From positions 1 to 46,451 of the IMG/VR virus record IMGVR_UViG_3300017735_000018: a DNA stretch of 46,451 bases. The stretch is one strand, 5' to 3'. Shown here one piece after another: positions 25,334 to 32,572 of the stretch (the first letter of the stretch is position 1; every line of letters begins with the position of its first letter). The notes under the pieces are model-generated. The model saw only the letters and a list, made by a program, of their open reading frames with translations, did not search any database and had not been told where the DNA came from. The position numbers were made by a program, and so were the translations under genes. This stretch comes from a virus.

Positions 25334-26362
25334 TCAAGTTGTAGCTTGCAGTTCAATAGCAGCAGCAGGGTTCAGAGTGCCAGCACCCATAGCGAGGCGT
25401 CCGACGACGACATCACCTTGATACATGGTCTTAACATCAGCACCAGTGGTCTGGACTTGAGGTCCAATACCTTCGACAACAGCAGCAGCATCACGCATGT
25501 AAATCAGACCAGCGTGATTAGTGAAGTCGCCAGAGTAATCGTTGTTCTCACCATCAACACGGCTAACAGAACCAGCCAAGAAAGGCAGGTTGTTAGAACG
25601 ACGGATGGAGATACCAGCGATCTCATAGAGACCTTCACCACTATTCAGGCTGCCTTGTGAGCCACCAAAATCACGGTTAAGAATATTTGTGTCAACCTGC
25701 GATACGAGCGCGTAATACTGCCGTGGAGCCAGGACTGCGAAGCGACCAGCGGAAGGTACGTTCTTCTCATCAAGAATTGCAGCGGCTTCAAAGAAACCAT
25801 CCACAAGTGCTTGTGCGTTGTACTCATTACCAGTACCCAGCTTGATCACAGAGCCACCTGGTTCAGGACTGCCGCCACTAGCACCGGTTACAGGATGTGC
25901 TTCACGCGCAGCCTTAGCGATCATACGGAAGATCTTCTTGTCGTATGCCTCAGCCAGGGCGTGACCGATCTTGGCAGAGATTTCAGACCGCAGGCTGTAG
26001 TGAGCGAGGGTCTCATCAAGGTCATACAGGAAGGCGCTGGAAACCAGCAGGTCATCCATGATGATTGTCTTCTCAGCCACCGGAGGATCACCACTACCTA
26101 GGATTGGCGTGCCAGGTGTGTGATATCCAGCTTCCATTCGTCCGGTATAGATGAACTGAAGGCTCTTACCATTGCGGAGAGTACGTGACTGAACTGTACC
26201 TTTAGCGATACAGGCAGACTCGTAAGCTTTGATCATCTCGCCAGAGAACAACTTGAGGTAAGTTGCATACTTAGCATCATAGTTTGCTCCACCTTGGGTA
26301 AGACCAAGGGAAGTCGGGTTCTGATTAATAGAACCAATTGGAGTAATTGTAGTATTAGCCAT
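25334..26362 (-). CDS. Major capsid protein (T7 gp10-like)
   Basis: The 342-residue length and the sequence match the T7-like major head protein, with the HK97 fold. Family stretches are YLKLFSGEMIKAYESACIAKG, interrupted here for length. Others are EMEAGYHTPGTPI-like GRMEAGYHTPG, MDDLLVSSAFLYDLDE, and the C-terminal MYQGDVVVGRLAMGAGTLNPAAAIEL. It forms the icosahedral shell. Base composition is visibly more GC-rich than its neighbours, as expected for a highly expressed, codon-optimised gene. It is preceded by a leader of about 155 bases with two hairpins and a promoter-like element. A gp10B-type frameshift extension is not evident. Confidence 0.95.
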   Translation of the reverse strand: MANTTITPIGSINQNPTSLGLTQGGANYDAKYATYLKLFSGEMIKAYESACIAKGTVQSRTLRNGKSLQFIYTGRMEAGYHTPGTPILGSGDPPVAEKTIIMDDLLVSSAFLYDLDETLAHYSLRSEISAKIGHALAEAYDKKIFRMIAKAAREAHPVTGASGGSPEPGGSVIKLGTGNEYNAQALVDGFFEAAAILDEKNVPSAGRFAVLAPRQYYALVSQVDTNILNRDFGGSQGSLNSGEGLYEIAGISIRRSNNLPFLAGSVSRVDGENNDYSGDFTNHAGLIYMRDAAAVVEGIGPQVQTTGADVKTMYQGDVVVGRLAMGAGTLNPAAAIELQATT

Positions 26363-26448
26363 TTTAAAAAATAAATTGAAATTGTTATCGTCTTTCTTGC
26401 TAGCAAAATTTTTGTTGAAAATGTTAAGGTCTTTTCATTACCGTGCAC

Positions 26449-26507
26449 GGCAGAGTTGTCTCCTTGGAGGCTCTACCAATATTGACGGGAGGACTTGCAC
26501 CTCCCTG
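26449..26507 (-). promoter_or_regulatory. Structured leader before the capsid gene with promoter-like element
   Basis: Two stems lie in the untranslated stretch between the 35-residue gene and the capsid gene. GGGAGG/CCTCCC spans 26489-26507 (7-base loop). The other pairs GGTAGAG with CTCTGCC over 26449-26477, with an inner CTCC-AA-GGAG. The first could terminate the psbA transcript. Just upstream the minus strand reads GCTCACAGGGAG, sharing ACAGGGAG with the 24-bp promoter-like repeat. A phage promoter for capsid, like T7 phi10, is therefore possible. All roles are inferred. Confidence 0.4.
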
Positions 26508-26518
26508 TGAGCTTTTAC

Positions 26519-26626
26519 TCAGCCAATTTCTTTATAAATCACACCGCGATAGCGCAGAGCATCAACGTGATAACGCTGAGCTTTCTTCTGCTGCTTTGCG
26601 AGAAAACGAATGAGATTCATAGACAT
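26519..26626 (-). CDS. 35-residue protein with YRGxxY motif
   Basis: Hand translation gives 35 residues, starting MSMNLIRFLAKQQKKAQRYH and ending with LRYRGVIYKEIG. The N-terminal half is a basic helix. The YRGVIY end recalls the LxYRGxxY motif of small cyanobacterial DUF4278 proteins, a weak match because of length. It lies between psbA and the capsid gene in the same direction, 80 bases after psbA. A short basic protein kept in this spot is plausible, and the base composition looks coding. Function unknown. Confidence 0.55.
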   Translation of the reverse strand: MSMNLIRFLAKQQKKAQRYHVDALRYRGVIYKEIG

Positions 26627-26706
26627 AATAGAGTACCTAGTAATCCACGCCCCGTTCCATGCGTGGTAGATATGCGACCAATTAAGGTTGAACGTACTAG
26701 ATAAAA

Positions 26707-27789
26707 TTAACCAATTACTGGAGCTTTGATAGCAACAGGAGTGCTGCTAACAGAAGCCAAATCAAGAGGGAAGTTATGTGCATTTCTTTCATGCATTACC
26801 TCCATGCCTAAGCTGGCACGATTGAGGATGTCTGCCCAGGTGTTGATAACATGACCTTCACGTGAAACAATGGATTGATTAAAGTTAAATCCGTTGAGGT
26901 TGAAGGCCATGGTACTGACGCCGAGGCTGGTAAACCAGATGCCGACGACAGGCCATGCTGCCAGGAAGAAGTGAAGAGAGCGGCTATTGTTAAAAGAAGC
27001 ATATTGAAAAATAAGCCTACCAAAATAGCCGTGTGCGGCAACAATGTTGTAGGTCTCTTCTTCTTGTCCAAACTTGTATCCATTGTTATGTGATTCAGAT
27101 TCAGTAGTTTCACGTACGAGTGAGGAAGTGACCAATGAACCGTGCATAGCACTGAACAGTGAGCCACCGAAAACACCTGCTACTCCCATCATGTGGAAGG
27201 GGTGCATCAGGATGTTGTGCTCAGCTTGGAACACAAACATATAATTAAAGGTTCCAGAAATACCAAGAGGCATAGCATCCGAGAAGGAGCCCTGTCCAAA
27301 AGGATAAACCAAGAAAACTGCCGTAGCTGCTGCTACAGGCGCGGAGTAAGCTACGAAAATCCATGGTCTCATTCCTAATCGATAACTAAGTTCCCATTCG
27401 CGTCCCATGTAAGACCAGATACCAATGAGGAAATGGAAGACGACAAGTTGGAAAGGTCCTCCGTTGTAGAGCCATTCATCAAGAGAGGCTGCTTCCCAGA
27501 TGGGATACAAGTGGAGTCCGATTGCGTTACTTGAGGGTACGACTGCTCCGGAGATAATATTATTTCCGTAGAGGAGACTTCCGGCGACTGGTTCTCTAAT
27601 TCCATCAATGTCAACAGGTGGTGCTGCGATAAAAGCAATAATAAAACAGGTTGTAGCGGCGAGTAGACATGGCACCATCAGGACACCAAACCACCCTACA
27701 TATAGACGGTTATTTGTGGACGTCACCCACTCACAAAAGTAATCCCATGAGGATTTTTGTTGTGTAATTGTTGTTGCTGTTGCGACCAT
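26707..27789 (-). CDS. psbA: Photosystem II D1 protein
   Basis: A full 360-residue D1 reaction-centre protein that replaces the fast-turning-over host D1 and sustains photosynthesis during infection. Visible landmarks are [22 protein letters not shown], shown in part, then [31 protein letters not shown], and [19 protein letters not shown] with its pigment histidine. The loop [19 protein letters not shown] and the C-terminal [10 protein letters not shown] before the processing site are also present. The residue equivalent to D1 position 130 is Glu, as in high-light D1:2 forms. There is no intron. It lies between the scaffold-side tiny genes and the capsid gene, so it is probably co-transcribed with head genes. 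The ATG follows AATTAATT. Confidence 0.98.
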   Translation of the reverse strand: MVATATTITQQKSSWDYFCEWVTSTNNRLYVGWFGVLMVPCLLAATTCFIIAFIAAPPVDIDGIREPVAGSLLYGNNIISGAVVPSSNAIGLHLYPIWEAASLDEWLYNGGPFQLVVFHFLIGIWSYMGREWELSYRLGMRPWIFVAYSAPVAAATAVFLVYPFGQGSFSDAMPLGISGTFNYMFVFQAEHNILMHPFHMMGVAGVFGGSLFSAMHGSLVTSSLVRETTESESHNNGYKFGQEEETYNIVAAHGYFGRLIFQYASFNNSRSLHFFLAAWPVVGIWFTSLGVSTMAFNLNGFNFNQSIVSREGHVINTWADILNRASLGMEVMHERNAHNFPLDLASVSSTPVAIKAPVIG

Positions 27790-27831
27790 AATTAATTTCA
27801 GTGTTGAACCTTCCCACCCACCACACTGTGA

Positions 27832-27984
27832 TTACTTTTTCTTAGCTGTTTTAGCTGAACGCTTGAAGTTCTTAGCTGTTGGTGCACCTTTTGATCCAGG
27901 TGACCTCATCTTCTCTCCACTGCCAGAAGCAATACGCTTACGCTTGGCGTGAATGTTTGCATAAAGTCCTTTCTTAGCTGCCAT
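27832..27984 (-). CDS. Small basic cyanophage protein (50 aa)
   Basis: Hand translation gives 50 residues beginning MAAKKGLYANIHAKRKRIA, continuing SGSGEKMRSPGSKGAPT and ending in lysines. I recognise the pattern GLYANIHAKRxRI..GSGEKMR.PG.KGAPT as a recurrent short protein of marine cyanophages and other phages, without a known function. It is strongly basic, so nucleic-acid binding or packaging is a guess. The start overlaps the 22-residue gene's stop as TAATG. It is the last of three tiny basic genes ahead of psbA. Confidence 0.8.
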   Translation of the reverse strand: MAAKKGLYANIHAKRKRIASGSGEKMRSPGSKGAPTAKNFKRSAKTAKKK

Positions 27985-28052
27985 TACTTTTTAGCTCCTT
28001 TCTTAGGTGGACGACCTTTTTTAGTTCCGTATGTACCTTTTCCTTGGGGCAT
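27984..28052 (-). CDS. 22-residue basic microprotein
   Basis: The gene encodes MPQGKGTYGTKKGRPPKKGA plus two lysines. Despite its size it looks real: the ATG has the TTAATT context used by neighbouring late genes, the stop shares a base with the next start (TAATG), and MPQGKGTYGxxxGRPPKK is a pattern I have seen in cyanophages. The GRPPKK part resembles an AT-hook-like DNA-binding core. That reading is inference. Confidence 0.65.
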   Translation of the reverse strand: MPQGKGTYGTKKGRPPKKGAKK

Positions 28053-28054
28053 AA

Positions 28055-28294
28055 TTAACACTTCCATTTACGTAGAGCCAACGCTTTCCTTGTAGGTTTA
28101 CCGTTGGGTTTTTTCATTGGTCCTTTAACACCACCCATCCGTGCACAGAAGGACTTCTTACGTGCTCCTCCACCAGGCTGTGGCGCCTTCAGATTAGATC
28201 CTGTAGCTTTGTTGTACTTGGCACGTCCTTTAGCTGTTAGACCTCCAGAGCGTGACTTATGAGTACCCATCTTGAGACTTACATTTTTAGCCAT
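28055..28294 (-). CDS. SFCARM-type small basic protein (DUF6321-like)
   Basis: The 79-residue protein contains GGLTAKGRAKYNKATGSNLK, then PQPGGGARKKSFCARMGG and KGPMKKPNGKPTRKALALRKW. This is a widespread phage protein pattern that I believe is catalogued as DUF6321; its function is unknown. It is highly basic and has two cysteines (in SFCARM and at the C-terminus). It follows the 198-residue gene and precedes two further tiny basic genes, then psbA. The conserved location near head genes suggests a head or DNA-associated role (inference). Confidence 0.85.
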   Translation of the reverse strand: MAKNVSLKMGTHKSRSGGLTAKGRAKYNKATGSNLKAPQPGGGARKKSFCARMGGVKGPMKKPNGKPTRKALALRKWKC

Positions 28295-28308
28295 CTAAAG
28301 TCTGTTAA

Positions 28309-28905
28309 TCAAATTGTATTAGTTACATTCCATTCTTGTGAATGAATGGTATCTCCATCGCTATTAACAAATTCAATAGTGAAGTTATCATATTTAGTTA
28401 CCATAGAACCAAGCCCTGTACCACCAAAGGTATAAGAACCTTCTCCACCAGCACCTTCGTTTATATCAATCGGAAGGGTTTTGAATCTAGAGGTTCGTCC
28501 TCTACGTCGTTTAGAAGCAGAAGCAACTACACTTAGTTGATCACCAGATTCAAATGTATCATCAAAGAGTGAGTCATTGATTGATACTGTTGCTGATGTA
28601 AATGCCCGACCGTTACTAAGAGTTGATGTGCTCAGAGCAATATCAAAGTCATCGAGTGGTAGCTCTACTACATTTTGGTAGAACGTAAGTTCATCGTTAA
28701 CAAAGTTGAGTTCATCTTGAGCAGCAATAAGACGTTCAGTAACTGACTCTAGTCTATTTGTTTTCCAAGTACGTACAACACCAGTGGATAGGCGTTCAAT
28801 ACGCTTTTCAAAGAACTCAATTGATGATTCAAGATTATCTGCACGTCTCTCTAACGCAACTTTGTCTTGAAATTCATATGAAAAAAAGTTTAGTGTATCA
28901 TTCAT
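28309..28905 (-). CDS. Coiled-coil/beta protein between scaffold and psbA
   Basis: I start at ATG 28905 (198 residues); a TTG at 28911 is two codons upstream. Residues 1-90 form a charged helical coiled-coil (LERRADNLESSIEFFEKRIERL). The second half is beta-rich with Gly, Asp and Thr, ending EFVNSDGDTIHSQEWNV. I do not recognise the family. Helical stalk plus beta head fits a capsid-attached fibre or decoration protein. It directly follows the scaffold gene (two bases) in the head-gene cluster. Confidence 0.75.
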   Translation of the reverse strand: MNDTLNFFSYEFQDKVALERRADNLESSIEFFEKRIERLSTGVVRTWKTNRLESVTERLIAAQDELNFVNDELTFYQNVVELPLDDFDIALSTSTLSNGRAFTSATVSINDSLFDDTFESGDQLSVVASASKRRRGRTSRFKTLPIDINEGAGGEGSYTFGGTGLGSMVTKYDNFTIEFVNSDGDTIHSQEWNVTNTI

Positions 28906-28907
28906 GA

Positions 28908-29681
28908 TCAATAATTAATGTTAGAACGATCTAGTTTTTCAAATACATCCTGTCGATAGGCAGGGTCTCTGTCATAACGTGGATCAGACATAGCTTCTAC
29001 AACTTCTGCCTGACTACGGAATACATCAGCTTGTTGATAAGGAGCACGACCTGTAGCCATTTCTCCGTCAAAACCTACTGACTTTTCCATCTCTGCTTTA
29101 AGACCAGAGACTGCTAACTTGATAAGACGTGCATTACCACTATCTACAAGTTGATCAAAGGCTTCTACATCAGAAGGATCTAGGTTTTCTCCTGACCACG
29201 TCATTAGTTGTTGATAACCTTCTTCACCACCAGCATTATTTTTGATCTGATTAACTTCAGATTCTGTTAAGTCTGCTGATGGTGTTGCAGGTAAGTTACC
29301 TTGCATCTCCATGTAGGCATTAACTAGGTCAGCACTAGACATAGAGTTAAACTCTTCTAGTACTTCAGGTGTTAGTTCACCTGTTTCTGCATACATCTTG
29401 GAGGCATTGCCAATCAGTTCAGCTGCTGGCGATACTTCTTGCTCTGTTTCTTCGTCGTCGGTTTGCTGCTCTTGCAACCCTTCTTCGCTGTCATCTGTTT
29501 CACCTAGTTTCTTTTGTAGCTCGATGTAAGCTTGTTCTAATGCTTCAGCATCTTTAAACTTACCTGCCAGCATCTGTTGCTGATCTGCTGCAGCCTGTTC
29601 ACCAATCGCTAGAGCTTCTTGCTCTGCTTCGTTGAATTCAGGGTTGTCAGCAGGAGTGGGATCATACGTCAGTGTAGCCAT
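28908..29681 (-). CDS. Capsid assembly scaffolding protein (T7 gp9-like)
   Basis: The 257-residue protein lies between portal and capsid genes, as T7 gene 9 does. It is acidic and almost wholly helical, rich in Glu, Gln and Ala. The N-terminal GKFKDAEALEQAYIELQKKL is a hallmark of cyanopodovirus scaffolds. The C-terminal region has FRSQAEVVEAMSDPRYDRDP and AYRQDVFEKLDRSN, a typical capsid-binding end. It directs prohead assembly and is then expelled. The assignment is by composition, motif and position. Confidence 0.92.
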   Translation of the reverse strand: MATLTYDPTPADNPEFNEAEQEALAIGEQAAADQQQMLAGKFKDAEALEQAYIELQKKLGETDDSEEGLQEQQTDDEETEQEVSPAAELIGNASKMYAETGELTPEVLEEFNSMSSADLVNAYMEMQGNLPATPSADLTESEVNQIKNNAGGEEGYQQLMTWSGENLDPSDVEAFDQLVDSGNARLIKLAVSGLKAEMEKSVGFDGEMATGRAPYQQADVFRSQAEVVEAMSDPRYDRDPAYRQDVFEKLDRSNINY

Positions 29682-29871
29682 TTACAGTTTCTACTTTTAA
29701 GTTTCCAAGTCCAACTGAATTAACAATATTCTTAGGACGATTAGCACCAACTTTTGGTTTAGGTGCATACTTATTTTCTACCGCATCTTCTACGGTCAGC
29801 TCTACCTTTTCGTTAGGTGGTTGTTTAACCTTCCGGGTCCGGGTCCGCTTCTTCGTTTCCTGTGAGTCCAT
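29662..29871 (-). CDS. Small protein between portal and scaffold (69 aa)
   Basis: The 69-residue protein begins with a basic stretch (ETKKRTRTRKVKQPPNEKV). It continues VELTVEDAVENKYAPKPKVG and ends with ANRPKNIVNSVGLGNLKVETV. It overlaps the portal end by 47 bases and the scaffold start by 20, so most of it is unique sequence. I do not recognise it. The position suggests a minor head-assembly protein. The frame is uninterrupted and fills the only space between the two genes, which supports it being real. Confidence 0.7.
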   Translation of the reverse strand: MDSQETKKRTRTRKVKQPPNEKVELTVEDAVENKYAPKPKVGANRPKNIVNSVGLGNLKVETVNGYTDV

Positions 29872-31444
29872 TCATCATCTCCATTGCTTGTGGGTTCTTG
29901 GTGGGATCCGCCATCGGTGCTGATGCAAACTGACCAGCTTGTTTAATAAGTTCTTGCTGTGCCATCTGTTGTTGTTGTTGTTGCACCTGTCCTTGTACCT
30001 CTTGCAGACTCTTCACCAGGTTCAAGACATCGATACCTTGTGCAGTAGCAAGACGTTTGATAAATTCATCAGGATTGATAAACTTAGCAATTGATTCAGG
30101 ACCCATTGTCTGAGCAATGGTTGTGATGAACTGGATCAGTGATTCCCTATCTTGACCACGACCAAGTGCGTTTACACCGGCCACAATTTGTGGACGGACA
30201 ATACCTTTAGGCAGCTTAGGTAGTTGACCACTACGCTGTAGCACCATCAAGGTACGATCAAGATATGGTTTTAGGAACTCAACAGTCAACAGTGAGAACA
30301 TCCCACCTAATTGCTGTTCTAGTTCCAGTTGTGTCAGACGTACTTCTTCTGCAGTTGTACGTTCTGATTGCCTGATGTTCAATACCATGAATGCATCAGA
30401 GATACGCTGTCCTAATTGATTAGCCATTTCATAGGCTGTTCTAAAGTCAGCTGTCTTACCAACCTGTACAACTTGTACATCATCAGGTCTACCTTGAATG
30501 ATTGCACCGTTGCCAGCTTGCGCCAGAGTCTGTGGTTTAGTTGTACTTGAGGGTGATACAAGGAAGACAACCTTAGCGGCTGCTGCAGAGCCTTCTATCA
30601 ATGCCTGAGAAAGTGCTTCGAGTGACTTAAGATCACCAAGAAACTCCTCTACTCTTCCACGACCATAAGCTTCACCATCAAATGTATTAAATCGAAGAAC
30701 AAGCCAGGGTGAAGCATTCTTAGGTGCAGTACTGGTGCTCTTTGGAAGCATCTTATCTTCTGCTTCCTGATACCAGGTCCACCTACCGTTATTCTTATCT
30801 AGCTTGACGTGGGTGTACACCTCAACGTCATCATCGAATGTATTAGTGCCAGTCTTACCGTTTAGCCCACCACCTGCAGAGACTTCATTAGGTTTCTTTT
30901 CTCCAGCTGGAGGTAGACCAAGTACACGACGACTGATCAGTTCCTTTGTGACAATCTCGATGACATTACCATTGCCATCACGGTCAACCACATAACGATT
31001 CAGTGGGTAGTTCTTAAGACCCTCTTTTCCCATAAAGATAAGAGAGTTACCTCCTACAATGAGATGTTTGATGGCTTGATGAACGACCACTCGATCATTA
31101 GATGCATTGATTGAATCCATGACCATCCGCTCCATCTTGGAAAACGAAAGGTCAAGTTCACTACGAATTTCAGGATCAAGATCTTCACCTAACTTGTCAT
31201 CTCTGACTTGTAATTTGAAGAAACTTGTCTGTGGAGGTAGTAAAGCTAACATCAATTTTGATGCTAATGTCACACATGCTTTAGCTCCCACACTTTGCCA
31301 AGGTGTTTTTAATGGTTGATGAGATGAGTTCTCACCATCCCGTGAAATCAAATATGGCAGCGTCAGTTGTGAGCAAGTGTAAGCAATGTCCAGGAACTGT
31401 TGACGTTCACTTTGTAACTCGTTGTATCTTTGACGGCAGCTCAT
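29825..31444 (-). CDS. Portal protein (T7 gp8-like)
   Basis: The 539-residue protein is the dodecameric head-tail connector through which DNA is packaged and ejected. Family stretches include RYNELQSERQQFLDIAYTCSQLTLPYL near the N-terminus, shown in part. Others are WQSVGAKACVTLASKLMLALLPPQTSFFKL, VHQAIKHLIVGGNSL, WLVLRFNTFDGEAYGRGRVEEFLGDL and QSERTTAEEVRLTQLELEQQLGG. The size agrees with T7 gp8. It overlaps the gp7.3-like gene by four bases (ATGA). The C-terminal tail is Gln-rich and ends in acidic DPDPEG. Confidence 0.95.
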   Translation of the reverse strand: MSCRQRYNELQSERQQFLDIAYTCSQLTLPYLISRDGENSSHQPLKTPWQSVGAKACVTLASKLMLALLPPQTSFFKLQVRDDKLGEDLDPEIRSELDLSFSKMERMVMDSINASNDRVVVHQAIKHLIVGGNSLIFMGKEGLKNYPLNRYVVDRDGNGNVIEIVTKELISRRVLGLPPAGEKKPNEVSAGGGLNGKTGTNTFDDDVEVYTHVKLDKNNGRWTWYQEAEDKMLPKSTSTAPKNASPWLVLRFNTFDGEAYGRGRVEEFLGDLKSLEALSQALIEGSAAAAKVVFLVSPSSTTKPQTLAQAGNGAIIQGRPDDVQVVQVGKTADFRTAYEMANQLGQRISDAFMVLNIRQSERTTAEEVRLTQLELEQQLGGMFSLLTVEFLKPYLDRTLMVLQRSGQLPKLPKGIVRPQIVAGVNALGRGQDRESLIQFITTIAQTMGPESIAKFINPDEFIKRLATAQGIDVLNLVKSLQEVQGQVQQQQQQMAQQELIKQAGQFASAPMADPTKNPQAMEMMNGLTGNEEADPDPEG

Positions 31445-31698
31445 ATGTTTAGTCCTTTGTTACCACTAATACTCAATGATCCTGACATTCCTTGAGATGT
31501 CTTATTTCGAGCACGTGGACTAGTATTTTTTTTACCTGAGCCAATACGAATATCAGGTGTGACACCATACGGCTTCAAAGTTCTAGAAGATACAGCTCTA
31601 TCAGCTGATTGCTGAAAAGGCATTGCAGGTGCAGGCATTGCAGGTGGAAGTTCCGGTGGTTCAGGGGTTTCCATCTTGATTTTTTTTGGAATACACAT
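31441..31698 (-). CDS. Virion/tail assembly protein (T7 gp7.3-like)
   Basis: The 85-residue protein stands directly before the portal gene, like T7 gp7.3. Its C-terminus (ARNKTSQGMSGSLSISGNKGLNI) mirrors the gp7.3 ending ARAGGKKSLSVARSSGGGINI in pattern: basic residues, an LS(V/I) core and a final Gly-(L/I)-N-I. The N-terminal half is Pro/Met-rich (ETPEPPELPPAMPAPAMP) and probably flexible. In T7 this protein enters virions and affects tail assembly and host range. The match is short, so the call is moderate. The ATG is preceded by AATTAAC. Confidence 0.65.
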   Translation of the reverse strand: MCIPKKIKMETPEPPELPPAMPAPAMPFQQSADRAVSSRTLKPYGVTPDIRIGSGKKNTSPRARNKTSQGMSGSLSISGNKGLNI

Positions 31699-31699
31699 G

Positions 31700-31861
31700 T
31701 TAATTTTCCATTTGTTGTTTAAACCATTCGACTACCGACCGTTGACCGGCTTGATACATGATCTTTTCTATTTTGTCGTATGGTGTAGGTTGTACAGGTG
31801 GAAAGTTTTCGTCCATTTCTTTTAAAATGGCAGTAGCTTGTAGACCAACGGTCTCAAGCAT
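31700..31861 (-). CDS. Small protein between nrdB and the gp7.3-like gene
   Basis: I choose ATG 31861 (53 residues, MLETVGLQATAILKEMDENF...) because it overlaps the nrdB stop by eight bases, as neighbours do; upstream ATGs at 31879 and 31891 are possible. The protein is helical with a Pro-rich middle (PPVQPTPYDK). It ends KIMYQAGQRSVVEWFKQQMEN, a pattern that recurs in cyanopodoviruses as far as I recall. Function unknown. The upstream overlap with nrdB and one-base gap to the next gene support coding. Confidence 0.65.
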   Translation of the reverse strand: MLETVGLQATAILKEMDENFPPVQPTPYDKIEKIMYQAGQRSVVEWFKQQMEN

Positions 31862-32570
31862 ATTGAGGGAGGTTGACATTAGAATGTTCAAAGAAAGCAG
31901 GCATACGAGCAGCCTTAGTGGCAGAAAACTCGGGAGCTTTACCCTGATACATCAGGTTATCGCTACTATCCAGCCAAAATTTTTTGTCTAAATATCTGAC
32001 CTCACTATTTTTTCCAAGTGGTTGCATCACCCAGTTAATTGTGGCTTTTCTGAGTTTATCCAAGGAAGGAGACGGTCTGAGTCCCAATTCCGCACACACG
32101 AGAGAGTTCGCTGCAACATGAATCTGTTCATCTCTTGAGATGTCGGCGGATACGGTACGCATTCCAGCGTCACCATTCCACCGAAAAAAGGGGAGAAGTA
32201 CGAAGAAGATTGCACGCTCAGCGACCATGGCTTTGAGCACAGTGTGATCTGGATGCGCCATCCACGCTTCTCTAAGTTTAAGTGCTTCTGCTTCTGCCCT
32301 GTCATCCACACCGTAAGCATCGGCGATGTAACCGAGAGCCAGGTCATGATTCTCTTCGTCGGTGACGTTTGAGAGGAGTAGGTCGCGTGCCACAGACGGC
32401 ACTTCAGTAGCCAAGGCATCAGTTATAAAATCTCCCACAGGTAGTTCCATATGCCTTAAGGCAAGAGCACGGTGTATTGATTCTTCCGCGCCTTCCCGGC
32501 ATGTACCTGCAACTGGTTTTACAGGTGTCCATTTGCGCTTTCGCGCCATCAATTTTTCGTAAGGGTTCAT
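31854..32570 (-). CDS. nrdB: Ribonucleotide reductase beta subunit (radical-generating, class I-like)
   Basis: The 238-residue protein (start ATG 32570, two bases after the alpha-subunit stop) is a ferritin-like R2 subunit, shorter than the usual 320-380 residues. The metal ligands are recognisable: Glu42, Glu72-x-x-His75, Glu118 and Glu148-x-x-His151. At the position of the radical tyrosine (four after the first His) there is Leu79. It would therefore need a metal-centred or otherwise different radical initiator. It pairs with the adjacent alpha subunit to make dNTP precursors from host NDPs. Some cyanopodovirus nrd genes were once filed as class II; the linked beta subunit argues for class I here. 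Confidence 0.8.
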   Translation of the reverse strand: MNPYEKLMARKRKWTPVKPVAGTCREGAEESIHRALALRHMELPVGDFITDALATEVPSVARDLLLSNVTDEENHDLALGYIADAYGVDDRAEAEALKLREAWMAHPDHTVLKAMVAERAIFFVLLPFFRWNGDAGMRTVSADISRDEQIHVAANSLVCAELGLRPSPSLDKLRKATINWVMQPLGKNSEVRYLDKKFWLDSSDNLMYQGKAPEFSATKAARMPAFFEHSNVNLPQYA

Positions 32571-32572
32571 TG

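Noticed and set aside
26489-26507. T-arm-like hairpin GGGAGG-TGCAAGT-CCTCCC suggesting a tRNA
   Set aside because: No acceptor stem, D arm or anticodon arm can be built around it; it is better read as a leader hairpin or terminator.
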